This document shows positions 1-11,749 of a stretch of 64,000 nt of DNA, piece after piece. The DNA is from Paraescarpia echinospica (taxonomy: Eukaryota; Annelida; Polychaeta; Sabellida; Siboglinidae). The stretch's first letter is position 1, and the number at the start of each line of letters is the position of its first letter. The stretch covers positions 49,433,771 to 49,497,770 of the forward strand of contig CM034533.1 in NCBI GenBank assembly GCA_020002185.1, read 5' to 3'. Made by a program: the position numbers and the translations under genes. The notes under the pieces are model-generated. The model was not told where the DNA came from, did not search any database, and was given only the letters and a program-made list of their open reading frames with translations.

Positions 1-3000
1 GCCCATCCTACTTGAACTGACCTTTGAGGACTGCCATGCCCATCCTACTTGAACTGACCTTTGAGGACCGCCATGCCCATCCTTCTTGAACTGACCTTTG
101 AGGACAGCAATGGCCATCCTAATTGAACTGACCTTTGAGGACAGCAATGGCCATCCTACTTGAACTGACTTTTGAGGACTGCCATGCCCATCCTACTTGA
201 AATGACCTTTGAGGACTGCCACACCCTCCTACTTGAAGTGACCTTTGAGGACCGCCATACCCATCCTACTTGAACTGACCTTTGAGGACCGCCATGCCCA
301 TCCTACTTGAACTGACCTTTGAGGACCGCCATGCCTATCCTACTTGAACTGACCTTTGAGGACTGCCACACCCTCCTACTTGAACTGACTTTTGAGGACC
401 GCCATGCCCATCCTACTTGAACTGACCTTTGAGGACCGCCATGCCCATCCTACTTGAACTGATCTTTGAGGACCGCCATGCCCATCCTACTTGAACTTAT
501 CTTTGAGGACTGCCACACCCTCCTACTTGAACTGACCTTTGAGGACTGTCATGCCCATCCTACTTTAACTGGCCTTTGAGGACCGCCATGCCCATCCTAC
601 TTGAACTGACCTTTGAGGACTGCCATGCCCATCCTACTTGAACTGACCTTTGAGGACCGCCATGCCCATCCTTCTTGAACTGACCTTTGAGGACAGCAAT
701 GGCCATCCTAATTGAACTGACCTTTGAGGACCGCCATGCCCATCCTACTTGAACTGACCTTTGAGGACCGCCATGCCCATCCTACTTGAACTGACCTTTG
801 AGGACTGCCATGCCCATCCTACTTGAACTGACCTTTGAGGACAGCGATGCCCATCCTATTTGAACTGACCTTTGAGGACAGCAATGGCCATCCTAATTGA
901 ACTGACGTTTGATAACCGCTATGCCCATCCTACTTGAACTGACCTTTGAGGACCACCATGCCCATCCTATTTGAACTGACCTTTGAGGACTGCCATTCCC
1001 CTCCTACTTGAACTGCCCTTTGAGGACTGCCATGCCCCTCCTACTTGAACAGCCCTTTGAGGACTGTCATTCCCCTCCTACTTGAACTGACCTTTGAGGA
1101 CTGCCATTCCCCTCCTACTTGAACTGCCCTTTGATGACTGCCATGCCACTCCTACTTGAACTGCCCTTTGATGACTGCCATGCCCATCCTACTTGAACAA
1201 CCCTTTGAGGACTGCCATTCCCCTCCTACTTGAACTGACCTATGAGGACCGCCATGCCTATCCTACGTGAACTGACCTTTGAGGACTGCCACACCCTCCT
1301 ACTTGAACTGACTTTTGAGGACCGCCATGCCCATCCTACTTGAACTGACCTTTGAGGACCGCCATGCCCATCCTACTTGAACTGATCTTTGAGGACCGCC
1401 ATGCCCATCCTACTTGAACTGATCTTTGAGGACCGCCATGCCCATCCTACTTGAACTGGCCTTTGAGGACTGTTGCCCAACTTGAACTGACATTTGAGGA
1501 CCGCCATGCCCATCCTGACCTTTGAGGACTGCCATGCCCATCCTACTTGAACTGACTTTGAGGACCGCCATGCCCATCCTACTTGAACTGGCCTTTGAGG
1601 ACCGCCATGCCCCCTCCTGACCTTTGTGACCTTTGAGGACTGTGAACTGATTTGAGGACCGCCATGCCCATCCTACTTGAACTGACCTTTGAGGACCGCC
1701 ATGCCCAACTTGACCTTTGAGGACATGCCCACTCCCCTCCTACTTGAACTGGACCTTTTGACTTGAACGCCATGCCACTCCTACTTGAACTGCCCTTTGA
1801 TGACTGCCATGCCCATCCTACTTGAACAACCCTTTGAGGACTGCCATTCCCCTCCTACTTGAACTGACCTATGAGGACCGCCATGCCTATCCTACGTGAA
1901 CTGACCTTTGAGGACTGCCACACCCTCCTACTTGAACTGACCTTTGAGGACCGCCATGCCCATCCTACTTGAACTGACCTTTGAGGACCGCCATGCCCAT
2001 CCTACTTGAACTGATCTTTGAGGACCGCCATGCCCATCCTACTTGAACTGATCTTTGAGGACCGCCATGCCCATCCTACTTGAACTGGCCTTTGAGGACT
2101 GTCATGCCCATCCTACTTGAACTGACATTTGAGGACCGCCATGCCCATCCTACTTGAACTGACATTTGAGGACCGCCATGCCCATCCTACTTGAACTGGC
2201 CTTTGAGGACCGCCATGCCCATCCTACTTGAACTGACCTTTGAGGACTGCCATGCCCATCCTACTTGAACTGACCTTTGAGGACCGCTATTCCCATCCTT
2301 CTTGAACTGACCTTTGAGGACAGCAATGGCCATCCTAATTGAACTGACCTTTGAGGACCGCCATGCCCATCCTACTTGAACTGACCTTTGAGGACTGCCA
2401 CACCCTCCTACTTGAACTGACTTTGAGGACTGCCATGCCCATCCTACTTGAAATGACCTTTGAGGACTGAGGACTTTGAGGACCGCCATGCCCATCCTAC
2501 TTGAACTGACCTTTGAGGACCGCCATGCCCATCCTACTTGAACTGACCTTTGAGGACCGCCATGCCCTTTGAGGACCGCCATGCCCATCCTACTTGAACT
2601 GACCTTTGAGGACCGCCATGCCCATCCTCCTGACTTTGAGGACCGCCATGCCCAACTGACCTTTGAGGACTGCCATGCCCATCTGACCTTTGAACTATTT
2701 GAACTGACCTTTGAGGACTGTCATGCCCATCCTACCTGACTTTTGAGGACTGATGACTGACCTTTGATGACTGCCACACCCTCCTACTTGAACTGCCCTT
2801 TGATGACTGCCATGCCCATCCTACTTGAACAACCCTTTGAGGACTGCCATTCCCCTCCTACTTGAACTGATCTTTGAGGACTGCCATTCCCCTCCTACTT
2901 GAACTGATCTTTGAGGACTGCCATTCCCCTCCTACTTGAACTGCCCTTTGATGACTGCCATTCCCCTCCTACTTGAACTGACCTTTGAGGACTACCACGC

Positions 3001-3527
3001 CCATCCTACTTGAACTGACCTTTGAGGACTACCACGCCCATCCTACTTGAACTGACCTTTGAGGACTACCACGCCCATCCTACTTGAACTGACCTTTGAG
3101 GACTACCACACCCTCCTACTTGAACTGACCTTTGAGAACCGCCATGCCCATCCTACTTGAACTGACCTTTGAGGACTACCATGCCCATCCTACTTGAACT
3201 GACCTTTGAGAACCGCCATGCCCATCCTACTTGAACTGACCTTTGAGGACTACCATTCCCATCCTACTTGAACTGACCTTTGAGGACTACCATGCCCATC
3301 CTACTTGAACTGACCTTTGAGGACTGCCATGCCCATCCTACTTGAACTGACCTTTGAGGACTGCCATGCCCATCCTACTTGAACTGACCTTTGAGGACCG
3401 CCATGCCCATCCTACTTGAACTGACCTTTGAGAACCGCCATGCCCATCCTACTTGAACTGACCTTTGAGAACCGCCATGCCCATCCTACTTGAACTGACC
3501 TTTGAGGACCGCCATGCCCATCCTACT
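1..3527 (-). repeat. 37-bp minisatellite made of KLHL18 exon 6 / intron 6 donor junctions
   Basis: About 95 tandem copies (length divided by unit) of a 37-bp unit fill the window from its left edge to the end of exon 6. Read on the minus strand, each unit is the last 28 nt of the Kelch exon (ending GCGGTCCTCAAAG) followed by the first 9 nt of the intron (GTCAGTTCA). The last unit on the right is the real exon 6 3' end and its splice donor at 3500/3499. Most copies keep AAAG|GTCAGT; variants read GATCAGT, GGCCAG or GGGCAG. Reading through the true donor meets an in-frame stop (TAG) within the first unit. 37 is not a multiple of 3, so open frames here are periodic artefacts. The array continues beyond the left edge. 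Confidence 0.95.
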
Positions 3528-3744
3528 GCGAGAGGTCTTCATTGGTTCAGCGATCTGCCAGCGCCCAATGATTGGGTCGAAACACTCGACGGTGCCCACA
3601 GAGTCCCCGGACGATGTGAGGCCCCCTACGGCATAGATAATGCCAACAATCTCTGAGCAGCAGCGGGGCCGAGTGCGAAACGTCTGGTGTTGTGACCTGC
3701 GCTCCGGCATCAGATGGTAGTCCTTGGCTTCATCCAGCAGGTCT
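3500..3744 (-). CDS. KLHL18: KLHL18-like exon 6: end of BACK linker and first Kelch blade
   Basis: This 245-bp exon encodes the linker [16 protein letters not shown], then FRTRPRCC, then the first Kelch blade with [14 protein letters not shown] and [12 protein letters not shown]. This order and wording match KLHL18 proteins, which are substrate adaptors of cullin-3 ubiquitin ligases; the Kelch propeller binds the substrate. The acceptor is CCCCTACAG at 3745-3752 and the donor is AAAG|GTCAGT at 3500/3499. The exon starts with one base that completes an Arg codon begun in exon 5 and ends with one base, so phases agree with its neighbours. Its last 28 nt are the template of the 37-bp array that fills the following intron. 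The other Kelch blades lie left of the window. Assignment to KLHL18 rather than another KLHL rests on the linker motif as I recall the family. Confidence 0.92.
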
Positions 3745-4518
3745 CTGTAGGGGTGACAACAGCACAGTGGTGTTAGGGCGATATCACGTGAATACCACTG
3801 ACTTATTTGTATCTTGGTTGGGTCTAATGTGGTTAAGGTTGAAACCATTAGTCTGAGAAGCCACACATGTATAACAGGTGAAGTGGGTTTAATATCAATT
3901 TGGTATATCAGCGTGTTCGCTGGAAATAAATTTTAAAATTCAGAATTAATTTTAGTTTTTATTATTAATACTTAAGTTACCATGTGAACACATCTGAGAC
4001 ATTCTCTTGGATAACATCTCGCACCATATGATTTTCCGAATATAACTCAAAACAAGCTAGGTGGCAGCATGGAGGTACACCTTTTCACGCTAAGTTTTAG
4101 TAGTGTTTATACCATGTTTGATTGCTGTTTTATTAGCTAAAAAAGGATAATTGTTACCTCGCAACATATTCTGGTCTAGTTAATGCTAGTTAAAATTCTG
4201 CCCGTTGTGTAATTTTGGACTTTGGCGCATTTTATGGCACTTTGAACTGGCATAGGGTGGTGTGATCGCTGCCAAGTTCTATCTCCCTTTGCAGTTCATG
4301 GGAACATGCCAGGACACTGCCATTTCTGCTGACTCGGCAGTGTCAGTGGTATTGTGAATCGCTTTGAGTCGCCCGATTCTCATGTCTCGAGTTACTCTAA
4401 AATTTACTGTTGAACATGGCCAATGAACCACAGGACAACGTCTTTGCATGGACAGAGCACGTCAAAACCATAGATTACTTTGCAATATTTGAGCACGTAA
4501 ATTAAAGTAAACATTGAC
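3745..4518 (-). other. KLHL18-like intron 5
   Basis: A 774-bp intron between the donor TGCAG|GTCAAT at 4519/4518 and the acceptor CCTACAG at 3745. I see no transposon ends, long repeats or other coding sequence in it. It is the only intron of this gene in the window with no obvious repeat expansion. Confidence 0.8.
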
Positions 4519-4679
4519 CTGCACTTGAGAGATGTCTTCACAAGTTCGTCTTGTGCGACGACGTCTGCGAGTGACTGCGGCGTCATCAACGGCAGCCTCA
4601 CTTTGGCGAGCAGTGGCGGCAGCTTTTTTTTGCGATTGTCTGGTTCCTTCTGTAGCCACAACATGAGGGCCTCAAACAC
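4519..4679 (-). CDS. KLHL18: KLHL18-like exon 5: BACK domain
   Basis: A 161-bp exon (53 codons plus 2 nt) encoding VFEALMLWLQ, LPPLLAKVRLPLM and VAQDELVKTSLKC, the typical C-terminal half of a BACK domain. In KLHL proteins this region positions the Kelch propeller relative to the BTB-cullin-3 interface. The acceptor is ATTGTTTACAG|GTG and the donor TGCAG|GTCAAT. It joins exon 4 after a complete Gln codon (SEEQ then VFEAL) and exon 6 within an Arg codon. The acceptor plus the first ~30 nt of this exon is present as further tandem copies just upstream (see 4680-4830). Confidence 0.9.
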
Positions 4680-4830
4680 CTGTAAACAATGCACATAAAC
4701 CTCTGTATTCTGACCAGTTTCTGTATCAACACAAGGGCTTTAAAAAAAACCTGTAAACAATGCACATAAACCTCTGACCAGTTCTGTAGCCACAACATGA
4801 GGGCCTTAAAAAACTGCAAAGAATACACAT
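4680..4830 (-). repeat. Tandem copies of the exon 5 acceptor and exon start
   Basis: Immediately upstream of exon 5, the acceptor region and exon start recur twice. Copies with an AG followed by exon-like sequence begin at 4750 (TTGTTTACAG|GTTTTTTT, then AAAGCCCTTGTG) and 4813 (TTCTTTGCAG|TTTTTTAAGGCC, then CTCATGTTGTGGCTACAG). Spacing is about 65-70 bp. The copies have diverged: they encode FKALVLIQK and FKALMLWLQ in place of FEALMLWLQ, and they break the frame. They are potential decoy acceptors or cryptic exon starts. Confidence 0.85.
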
Positions 4831-4879
4831 ACATGTAAACCTTTTTATGTTTATTCTCGATCTGTATAAACTCCCTAAT

Positions 4880-5195
4880 TGAACTACACCCCAAAAGCAC
4901 CCACTGACCCTCCAAACACCCTTCCCTTGTACCCACTGACCACTGAGACAACCCTCCCAAGGCTCTACCCACTGATCTCTGAAACAACCCTCCTTTGTAC
5001 CCAGTTACCCCTGAGACAATCCTACCTTGTACCAACTGACCGCCGAGACAACCCTCCTTTGTACCCACTTACCCCTTGTACCCCCGAGAAAACCATCCCT
5101 TGTACCCACTGACCCCAGAGATAACCCTCCTTTGTACCAACTGACCCCTTGTACCCCCGAGACAATCCTCCCTTGTACCCACTGACCCCTGATAA
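4880..5195 (+). repeat. Degenerate ~30-35-bp minisatellite in intron 4
   Basis: Imperfect tandem units built around ACCCTCC(C/T)TTGTACCCACTGACC and CCCGAGACAA fill most of the 532-bp intron 4. On the minus strand the units read GGGGTCAGTGGGTACAAGG. They do contain GTCAGT, but I see no exon-derived half, so this array does not clearly belong with the splice-junction arrays. Confidence 0.8.
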
Positions 5196-5211
5196 ACTGC
5201 CTCAGTCTCAC

Positions 5212-5410
5212 CTGTTCTTCACTCTCTACGTGCAGTTCGTCCCGCCCCAGCAGGTCAAGGACATCAACGACCTCAAGGTCAAGGTAATCGGGTGAGTGCG
5301 AGACCTCGACAAAGTGTTTGTTGGTGTACTTGTTGCAGGCGTCCACCAGTGATGTACACATGAACTGAGCAGCGAACTTCCGTGTCGCAATCACGTTGGT
5401 TGGGTGGAGT
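5212..5410 (-). CDS. KLHL18: KLHL18-like exon 4: start of BACK domain
   Basis: A 199-bp exon that begins with the last base of an Arg codon and continues LHPTNVIATRKFAAQFMC, NKHFVEVSHSPDYLDLEVVD and RDELHVESEEQ. LHPxN plus the F-A and HF-EV positions are the classic 3-box/BACK entry of BTB-Kelch proteins, which helps hold cullin-3. The acceptor is TTCTCATCCAG at 5411 and the donor CAG|GTGAGA at 5212/5211. Junction phases agree with exons 3 and 5. Confidence 0.92.
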
Positions 5411-6200
5411 CTGGATGAGAAGACAATGCAGGAGCTACTGTTGGACCAGGACTGTCTTCTCTCAAACACTAGATAATTGGTCAATGAAACTGAGTTTTTT
5501 GGGTATGAAGATCAAAATACAAATTGCATGACCCAAATTAACGTGTTACTATAAGACACTGGGTGAGTAAAAAGACCCCATTTAAAACATTCCAAATTTA
5601 CAATTGAATCTTCTGTGAATATTGTTACGATGCTAACCAAAACATCACATGTTTATCACGGGTGTCAGAGTGCAGTGAGTGCAGGGTTAGTTTTAAAAGT
5701 AAAGTAAAGGTAAGTTCCTACACAGTGCAGTATCCAGGCATTAGGACAGCTCAAAGCACTTCACACTTTACTCCCTGGCAGACCTGTTTAATTGAACACC
5801 ATCTCGACTTCTTTGGAAAGCATCCGGCTACAATCCGGCTACAATCAGACCTGGGTTCAATTCTTAATTGAATTTTAATTGATCAACAAAATGCATGAAT
5901 TTGATTTGAATTGGAATTAAATAAAACCCAAACAACTGAAATTTAATCCCGCAAAGTACAATGAATTGAATGAATTAATCAAAACAGAAAATATATTTAT
6001 AACGTTTTCTATATAAATTGACATGTATAAACTACAAAATATATGTTAAATTGTAATGTTTTCGGATGTGTCTATTTGGTCAAAGACCAAAATAAAACAA
6101 ACAACTGCAGAATTACCAGTATTTACATGCATGAAAGGATTTGTCACCAGACAAAACATGGGCTGCAATTCTTTGCCTAGTTCTCTACTCTCCTATGTAC

Positions 6201-6478
6201 CAGTGGCGCGGGAACAAAATTGATATTGGGGGATGCTGAGATTCAGCACAAGCGAAAATTTGTTGTTGCCATATTTTCATCTCTTCTTCTGCTTCTGTCT
6301 GCTGTGCTGGCTCGACTCTGACAACCGAAGATAGGGGGGTGGGGTAGAGGGTGTGCTGTTGAAATTTTGTTGTTGCCACGCCGCTGTAACTTCGCCTTCT
6401 TTTCGGGGGGCAGACATTAACCATGTCTACCCCCATCAAAATTCCAGGGGGCAGCTGCCCCCTGCTCCTGAGCCTATG
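6201..6478. mobile_element. hAT-type MITE
   Basis: A 278-bp non-coding element starting CAGTGGCGCGGGAAC. Its other end, read inward, is CATAGGCTCAGGAGC, a 10/15 match. It is flanked by an 8-bp duplication with one mismatch (CTATGTAC at 6193-6200, CTAGGTAC at 6479-6486). CAGTGGCG-type termini with 8-bp target duplications are standard for hAT-derived elements. There is no transposase. Confidence 0.75.
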
Positions 6479-7094
6479 CTAGGTACCCCAGTTTTATTAG
6501 CAGCATAGAACATAGCAGCTAAGAGCTAATTGGATTCAACACTAATAGACCACCAGAGACCAACATTACTGTTTACATTACTGTTTACTGAGGGGGTAAA
6601 TTAGCATTTGCCAATGTCCAGAGTTCAGCATCCCTTTGTTCTTTAGCCAGGCTGCAAGGTGGTACCTTACTACACTTGTGCAGGTTGTCTGACTTGAGTC
6701 AACATAACCATTCAGAACACTCAGGTTGCTGTACTTGGCAAATTAGCACTGTCACTTTTTGAGAACAGGGCATGTAGTTTATTATGGACTTCCTGACATA
6801 TGCTTAATTAATGAAATTAATGGGCTAATGTTTGCTTCAGTGGATATTCACTGAGGCTTCATTGCCCATCAATGTGCAGAAACTTAAGTCATAACAAAAC
6901 AGCTGATGTTGCCAACTAGAATTAGAATTGAAATTGAATAAAAATTAGTTAAAGTGAATTGGAATTGATCCTTCTTGTGAGTATGTTGAATTGAATTGGA
7001 ATTGATCCTTGGTAAATACACATGAATTTGAATTGATAAAAATTAACTGAGCCCAGGTATGGCTACAATTTATGCGCGAAGACTATCTGTAAAC

Positions 7095-7262
7095 ATATAT
7101 CCACCACTGTCTACAGCCAGGTACTCATTCATACAACTGAGTGAATTGGAGCAACATAGAGTGAATGAACTAGCCCAAGGTTCGACACAGCAGCACTGGA
7201 TTTGAACCCGGGTTCTCTCGTTCGAGAGTCCGAAGCTCTAGCCATTGCACCACTGCGCTCTT
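7095..7262 (-). mobile_element. tRNA-derived SINE
   Basis: On the minus strand a tRNA-like head (GTGGTGCAATGGCTAGAGC as A-box region, GGTTCAAATCC as a perfect B box) is followed by a body with CACTCAGTTGTATGAATGAG and TACCTGGC. This head-body arrangement marks a pol III-transcribed SINE. It sits in KLHL18-like intron 3 in the same orientation as the gene. It is not a functional tRNA gene: the stems are imperfect and an unrelated tail continues without a terminator. Confidence 0.75.
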
Positions 7263-7373
7263 TACTTAAGGAGCAAATTGACTCCTGAAGAAGTCTATAA
7301 ATACTCCCTACAGTTGTCATACTTTATATTTGTACTTTATTATGTGAGCCTGTGTCACTGTCTTCACACCCAC

Positions 7374-7514
7374 CTGGCCTTCATGAAGTCACAGCAGGCC
7401 TCTTTGACGTCTTGCAGGTGCAAGAAGCTGGAGCCAACCAGGAGAGACTGGACGTTCCGGCTGTCCAGCTGAATGCGGCCATTGTAGGCGTAGTTGATCA
7501 ACTCCTCCAGCGCT
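7374..7514 (-). CDS. KLHL18: KLHL18-like exon 3: second half of BTB domain
   Basis: A 141-bp exon encoding [33 protein letters not shown] and [11 protein letters not shown]. ALExLINxAYNG followed by NVQxLLxxxSFLxL is the C-terminal helical part of the BTB fold, which binds cullin-3 and mediates dimerisation. The acceptor is CTGTTACAG at 7515 and the donor GCCAG|GTGGGT at 7374/7373. The first base completes the Gln codon left by exon 2 (EPQ-ALEE) and the last two bases start the Arg codon completed in exon 4. Confidence 0.93.
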
Positions 7515-7539
7515 CTGTAACAGGTTCACTCATTAGACG

Positions 7540-10500
7540 GGTGGTTACACGACATACTGTCAGTGACACTCACTGTGGCTCTATCCATTGTACGGGCTGT
7601 CAGTGGTACTCACTGTGGCTCTATCCACTGCATTGTAAGGGTTGTCAGTGGTACTCACTGTGGCTCTATCCACTGCATTGTAAGAGTTGTCAGTGGTACT
7701 CACTATGGCTCTATCCATTGTAAGGGCTGTCAGTGGTACTCACTGTGGCTCTATCCACTGCATTGTAAGGGTTGTCAGTGGTACTCACTGTGGCTCTATC
7801 CCCTGCATTGTAAGGGTTGTCAGTGGTACTCACTGTGGCTCTATCCACTGCATTGTAAGGGCTGTCAGTGGTACTCACTGTGGCTCTATCCACTGCATTG
7901 TAAGGGCTGTCAGTGGTACTCACTGTGGCTCTATCCCCTGCATTGTAAGGGTTGTTAGTGGTACTCACTGTGGCTCTATCCATTGTATGGGCTGTCAGTG
8001 GTACTCACTGTGGCTCTATCCACTGCATTGTAAGGGTTGTCAGTGGTACTCACTGTGGCTCTATCCATTGTAAGGGCTGTCAGTAGTACTCACTGTGGCT
8101 CTATCCACTGCATTGTAAGGGTTGTCAGTGGTACTCACTGTGGCTCTATCCATTGTAAGGGCTGTCAGTGGTACTCACTGTGGCTCTATCCACTGCATTG
8201 TAAGGGTTGTCAGTGGTACTCACTGTGGCTCTATCCCCTGCATTGTAAGGGTTGTCAGTGGTACTCACTGTGGCTCTATCCACTGCATTGTAAGGGCTGT
8301 CAGTGGTACTCACTGTGGCTCTATCCACTGCATTGTAAGGGCTGTCAGTGGTACTCACTGTGGCTCTATCCCCTGCATTGTAAGGGTTGTTAGTGGTACT
8401 CACTGTGGCTCTATCCATTGTATGGGCTGTCAGTGGTACTCACTGTGGCTCTATCCACTGCATTGTAAGGGTTGTCAGTGGTACTCACTGTGGCTCTATC
8501 CATTGTAAGGGCTGTCAGTAGTACTCACTGTGGCTCTATCCACTGCATTGTAAGGGTTGTCAGTGGTACTCACTGTGGCTCTATCCATTGTAAGGGCTGT
8601 CAGTGGTACTCACTGTGGCTCTATCCACTGCATTGTAAGGGTTGTCAGTGGTACTCACTGTGGCTCTATCCACTGCATTGTAAGGGCTGTCAGTGGTACT
8701 CACTGTGGCTCTATCCCCTGCATTGTAAGGGTTGTCAGTGGTACTCACTGTGGCTCTATCCATTGTAAGGGCTGTCAGTGGTACTCACTGTGGCTCTATC
8801 CACTGCATTGTAAGGGTTGTCAGTGGTACTCACTGTGGCTCTATCCATTGTAAGGGCTGTCAGTGGTACTCACTGTGGCTCTATCCACTGCATTGTAAGG
8901 GTTGTTAGTGGTACTCACTGTGGCTCTATCCATTGTAAGGGCTGTCAGTGGTACTCACTGTGGTTCTATCCACTGCATTGTAAGGGTTGTTAGTGGTACT
9001 CACTGTGGCTCTATCCATTGTAAGGGCTGTCAGTGGTACTCACTGTGGTTCTATCCCCTGCATCGTAAGGGCTGTCAGTGGTACTCATTGTGGCTCTATC
9101 CCCTGCATTGTAAAGGCTGTTAGTGGTACTCACTGTGGCTCTATCTCCTGCATTGTAAGGGCTGTCAGTGGTACTCATTGTGGCTCTATCCCCTGCATTG
9201 TAAAGGCTGTTAGTGGTACTCACTGTGGCTCTATCCCCTGCATTGTAAGGGCTGTCAGTGGTACTCATTGTGGCTCTATCCCCTGCATTGTAAAGGCTGT
9301 TAGTGATACTCACTGTGGCTCTATCCCCTGCATTGTAAGGGCTGTCAGTGGTACTCATTGTGGCTCTATCCCCTGCATTGTAAAGGCTGTTAGTGGTACT
9401 CATTGTGGCTCTATCCCCTGCATTGTAAGGGTTGTCAGTGGTACTCACTGTGGCTCTATCCCCTGCATTGTAAGGGTTGTTAGTGATACTCACTGTGGCT
9501 CTATCCCCTGCATTGTAAGGGTTGTCAGTGGTACTCACTGTGGTTCTATCCCCTGCATTGTAAGGGCTGTCAGTGGTACTCATTGTGGCTCTATCCCCTG
9601 CATTGTAAGGGCTGTCAGTGGTACTCATAGTGGCTCTATCCCCTGCATTGTAAAGGCTGTTAGTGGTACTCACTGTGGCTCTATCCCCTGCATTGTAAGG
9701 ATTGTTAGTGGTACTCAATGTGGCTCTATCCATTGTAAGGGCTGTCAGTAGTACTCACTGTGGCTCTATCCATTGTAAGGGCTGTCAGTGGTACTCACTG
9801 TGGCTCTATCCCCTGCATTGTAAGGGTTGTCAGTGGTACTCACTATGGCTCTATCCATTGTAAGGGCTGTCAGTGGTACTCACTGTGGCTCTATCCATTG
9901 TAAGGGCTGTCAGTGGTACTCACTGTGGCTCTATCCCCTGCATTGTAAGGGTTGTTAGTCGTACTCACTGTGGCTCTATCCATTGTAAGGATTGTCAGTG
10001 GTTCTCATTGTGGCTCTATCCCCTGCATTGTAAGGGCTGTCAGTGGTACTCACTGTGGCTCTATTCCCTGCATTGTAAGGGTTGTTAGTCGTACTTACTG
10101 TGGCTCTATCCATTGTAAGGATTGTCAGTGGTTCTCATTGTGGCTCTATCCCCTGCATTGTAAGGGCTGTTAGTGGTACTCACTGTGGCTCTATTCCCTG
10201 CATTGTAAGGGTTGTTAGTCGTACTCACTGTGGCTCTATCCATTGTAAGGATTGTCAGTGGTTCTCATTGTGGCTCTATCCCCCGCATTGTAAGGGCTGT
10301 CAGTGGTACTCATTGTAGCTCTACCCCCTGCATTGTAAGGGCTGTCAGTGGTACTCACTGTGGCTCTATCCATTGTAAGGGTAGTCAGTGGTACTCACTG
10401 TGGCTCTATCCCCACACTGTAAGGACTGTCAGTGGTACTCATTGTAGCTCTATCCCCTGCATTGTAAGGGTAGTCAGTGATACTCACTTTTGCTCTATCC

Positions 10501-10546
10501 CCTGCATTGTAAGGGCTGTCAGTGGTACTCACTGTGGCTTACACAT
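7540..10546 (-). repeat. 45/40-bp minisatellite made of KLHL18 exon 2 / intron 2 donor junctions
   Basis: About 70 tandem units of 45 bp, or 40 bp where 5 bp are missing. Read on the minus strand, a unit is TTACAATGCAGGGGATAG, then AGCCACA, then GTGAGTACCACTGACAGCCC. The first 25 nt equal the 3' end of the BTB exon (exon 2, ending at 14856). The rest begins with a perfect GTGAGT donor. Higher-order structure is visible: a 435-bp super-unit repeats around 7687, 8122 and 8557, and a 130-bp super-unit around 9952, 10082 and 10212. Many variants still keep GTGAGT. Confidence 0.95.
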
Positions 10547-11714
10547 GAGTTGTAGTAGCAGTGTACAGCTTGTAGTACTACACTATGTACGGGCATTGTA
10601 GAACAAAACATAATATTCAGCTTTACATAACTTTTTAATTTGTGTCAATCTGCATAATATTCAACATACACAGAGAATATAATACAGGTAATGTTTGTGC
10701 CAAATTCCTTTGGGCTAGGTTTAACATAATTAAGATATACTGTTATGTTCGATTTTGACAATTTTAAATGTAAAAGTAACATCGTAATTTTGAAAAATTA
10801 CATTTAGATAAATATAAATATGGACAAATGGAACATTATACTATATGTAGACAATAAAACATGTTTAATTTAGTTAAATTAGCATGTCTTAACTTTATTT
10901 AAGTTTTAGCAAAACACAATATTCAGCATGACATAACATTTTATGTATAAATTCACATCATATTTAATATTCCCAGAGACTAGTATATATGCAAAAAGTA
11001 TGCAAAATACTGTTGGGCTATGCTGAACAGAAATGTAGATACATTGCACTGCAAATAGTAAAAGGTGTTAACTGAAAAGGTGTGATGTCATACATTAAAA
11101 TAATGCATAGCTAATTTTGTTTTATTTACAGAATAAAACACCTACACACACAATCTCAACAATGAGTCAACAAACAGAACATGTAACTGGTGGTGGCCTC
11201 TCAATAATAATTATTACAAGTAGCTACTGAGAAACAATTTGGCCAAAACAAGACGCTGGCCGCCATCAACCTTAGCACCCCTGGCTAGTCAACTACACAT
11301 GCACGAGATGTTGTGACCTAGAAACGGGATGACTTGCATGAGCATGAACACCTTCTGTGTGCTGGCGGGTCATTGCATATTGAGGGGGAGTCGGTTGGCA
11401 CACATTATGCAATTATTCAGTACTGTTGTTCAGCTATGTTATACTAAACGTCGTTAGGTATCATAATATATCGGTATATTAACACATAAAGAGTGTATGA
11501 ATAAAACATTTTTCTAATCACACATTCTGGCTACTGACTTGCGAAGGTTGGCGCCTCCTCAGATCAAAACGTATTTTACTAATTTTGCACACATCACATG
11601 AGAACAAGAATTTAACGGCAAATTTAACGGTAGAAGTCTCCCGACGATCGGACTGTTTGAAGATACGAACAAAATAAGGACTGCTTGACGATATGTATAG
11701 TTGAGGCGCAAAAG
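10030..11714. repeat. Segmental duplication, copy 1 (array end plus 1.2 kb AT-rich sequence)
   Basis: This segment reappears at 12190-13946 with very few differences (for example GGCCGCC/GGCCACC and a short indel near 11394/13620), offset 2,160 bp in the array and about 2,230 bp in the AT-rich part. The AT-rich 10560-11700 part has no convincing coding sequence. It is part of intron 2. Confidence 0.9.
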
Positions 11715-11749
11715 CTCTGAATGTCGGCGCTCTAACGGCGATCTGTCAG

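Larger units (their letters stand above)
5411..7373 (-). other. KLHL18-like intron 3
   Basis: A 1,963-bp intron. It contains a hAT-type MITE (6201-6478), a tRNA-derived SINE (about 7095-7262), and AT-rich stretches with TTGAATTGAA-type simple sequence near 5870-6000 and 6910-7040. I see no exon or long tandem array here. Confidence 0.8.

Noticed and set aside
2187..2588. 133-codon minus-strand frame with repeats of MGMAVLKG
   Set aside because: Made by the 37-bp array; the residues are the tail of KLHL18-like exon 6 repeated in changing frames.
4880..5195. Intron 4 minisatellite as another donor-junction array
   Set aside because: The unit contains GTCAGT on the minus strand, but no part of it matches the end of exon 4, so the defining exon half is missing.
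7185..7262. Functional tRNA gene on the minus strand
   Set aside because: The B box is good, but the stems are imperfect and an attached SINE body follows without a pol III terminator.
7563..10601. Many 70-254-codon open frames on both strands
   Set aside because: They follow from the 45-bp (15-codon) periodicity of the exon 2 junction array; the peptides are the same 15 residues repeated and have no start or splice support.
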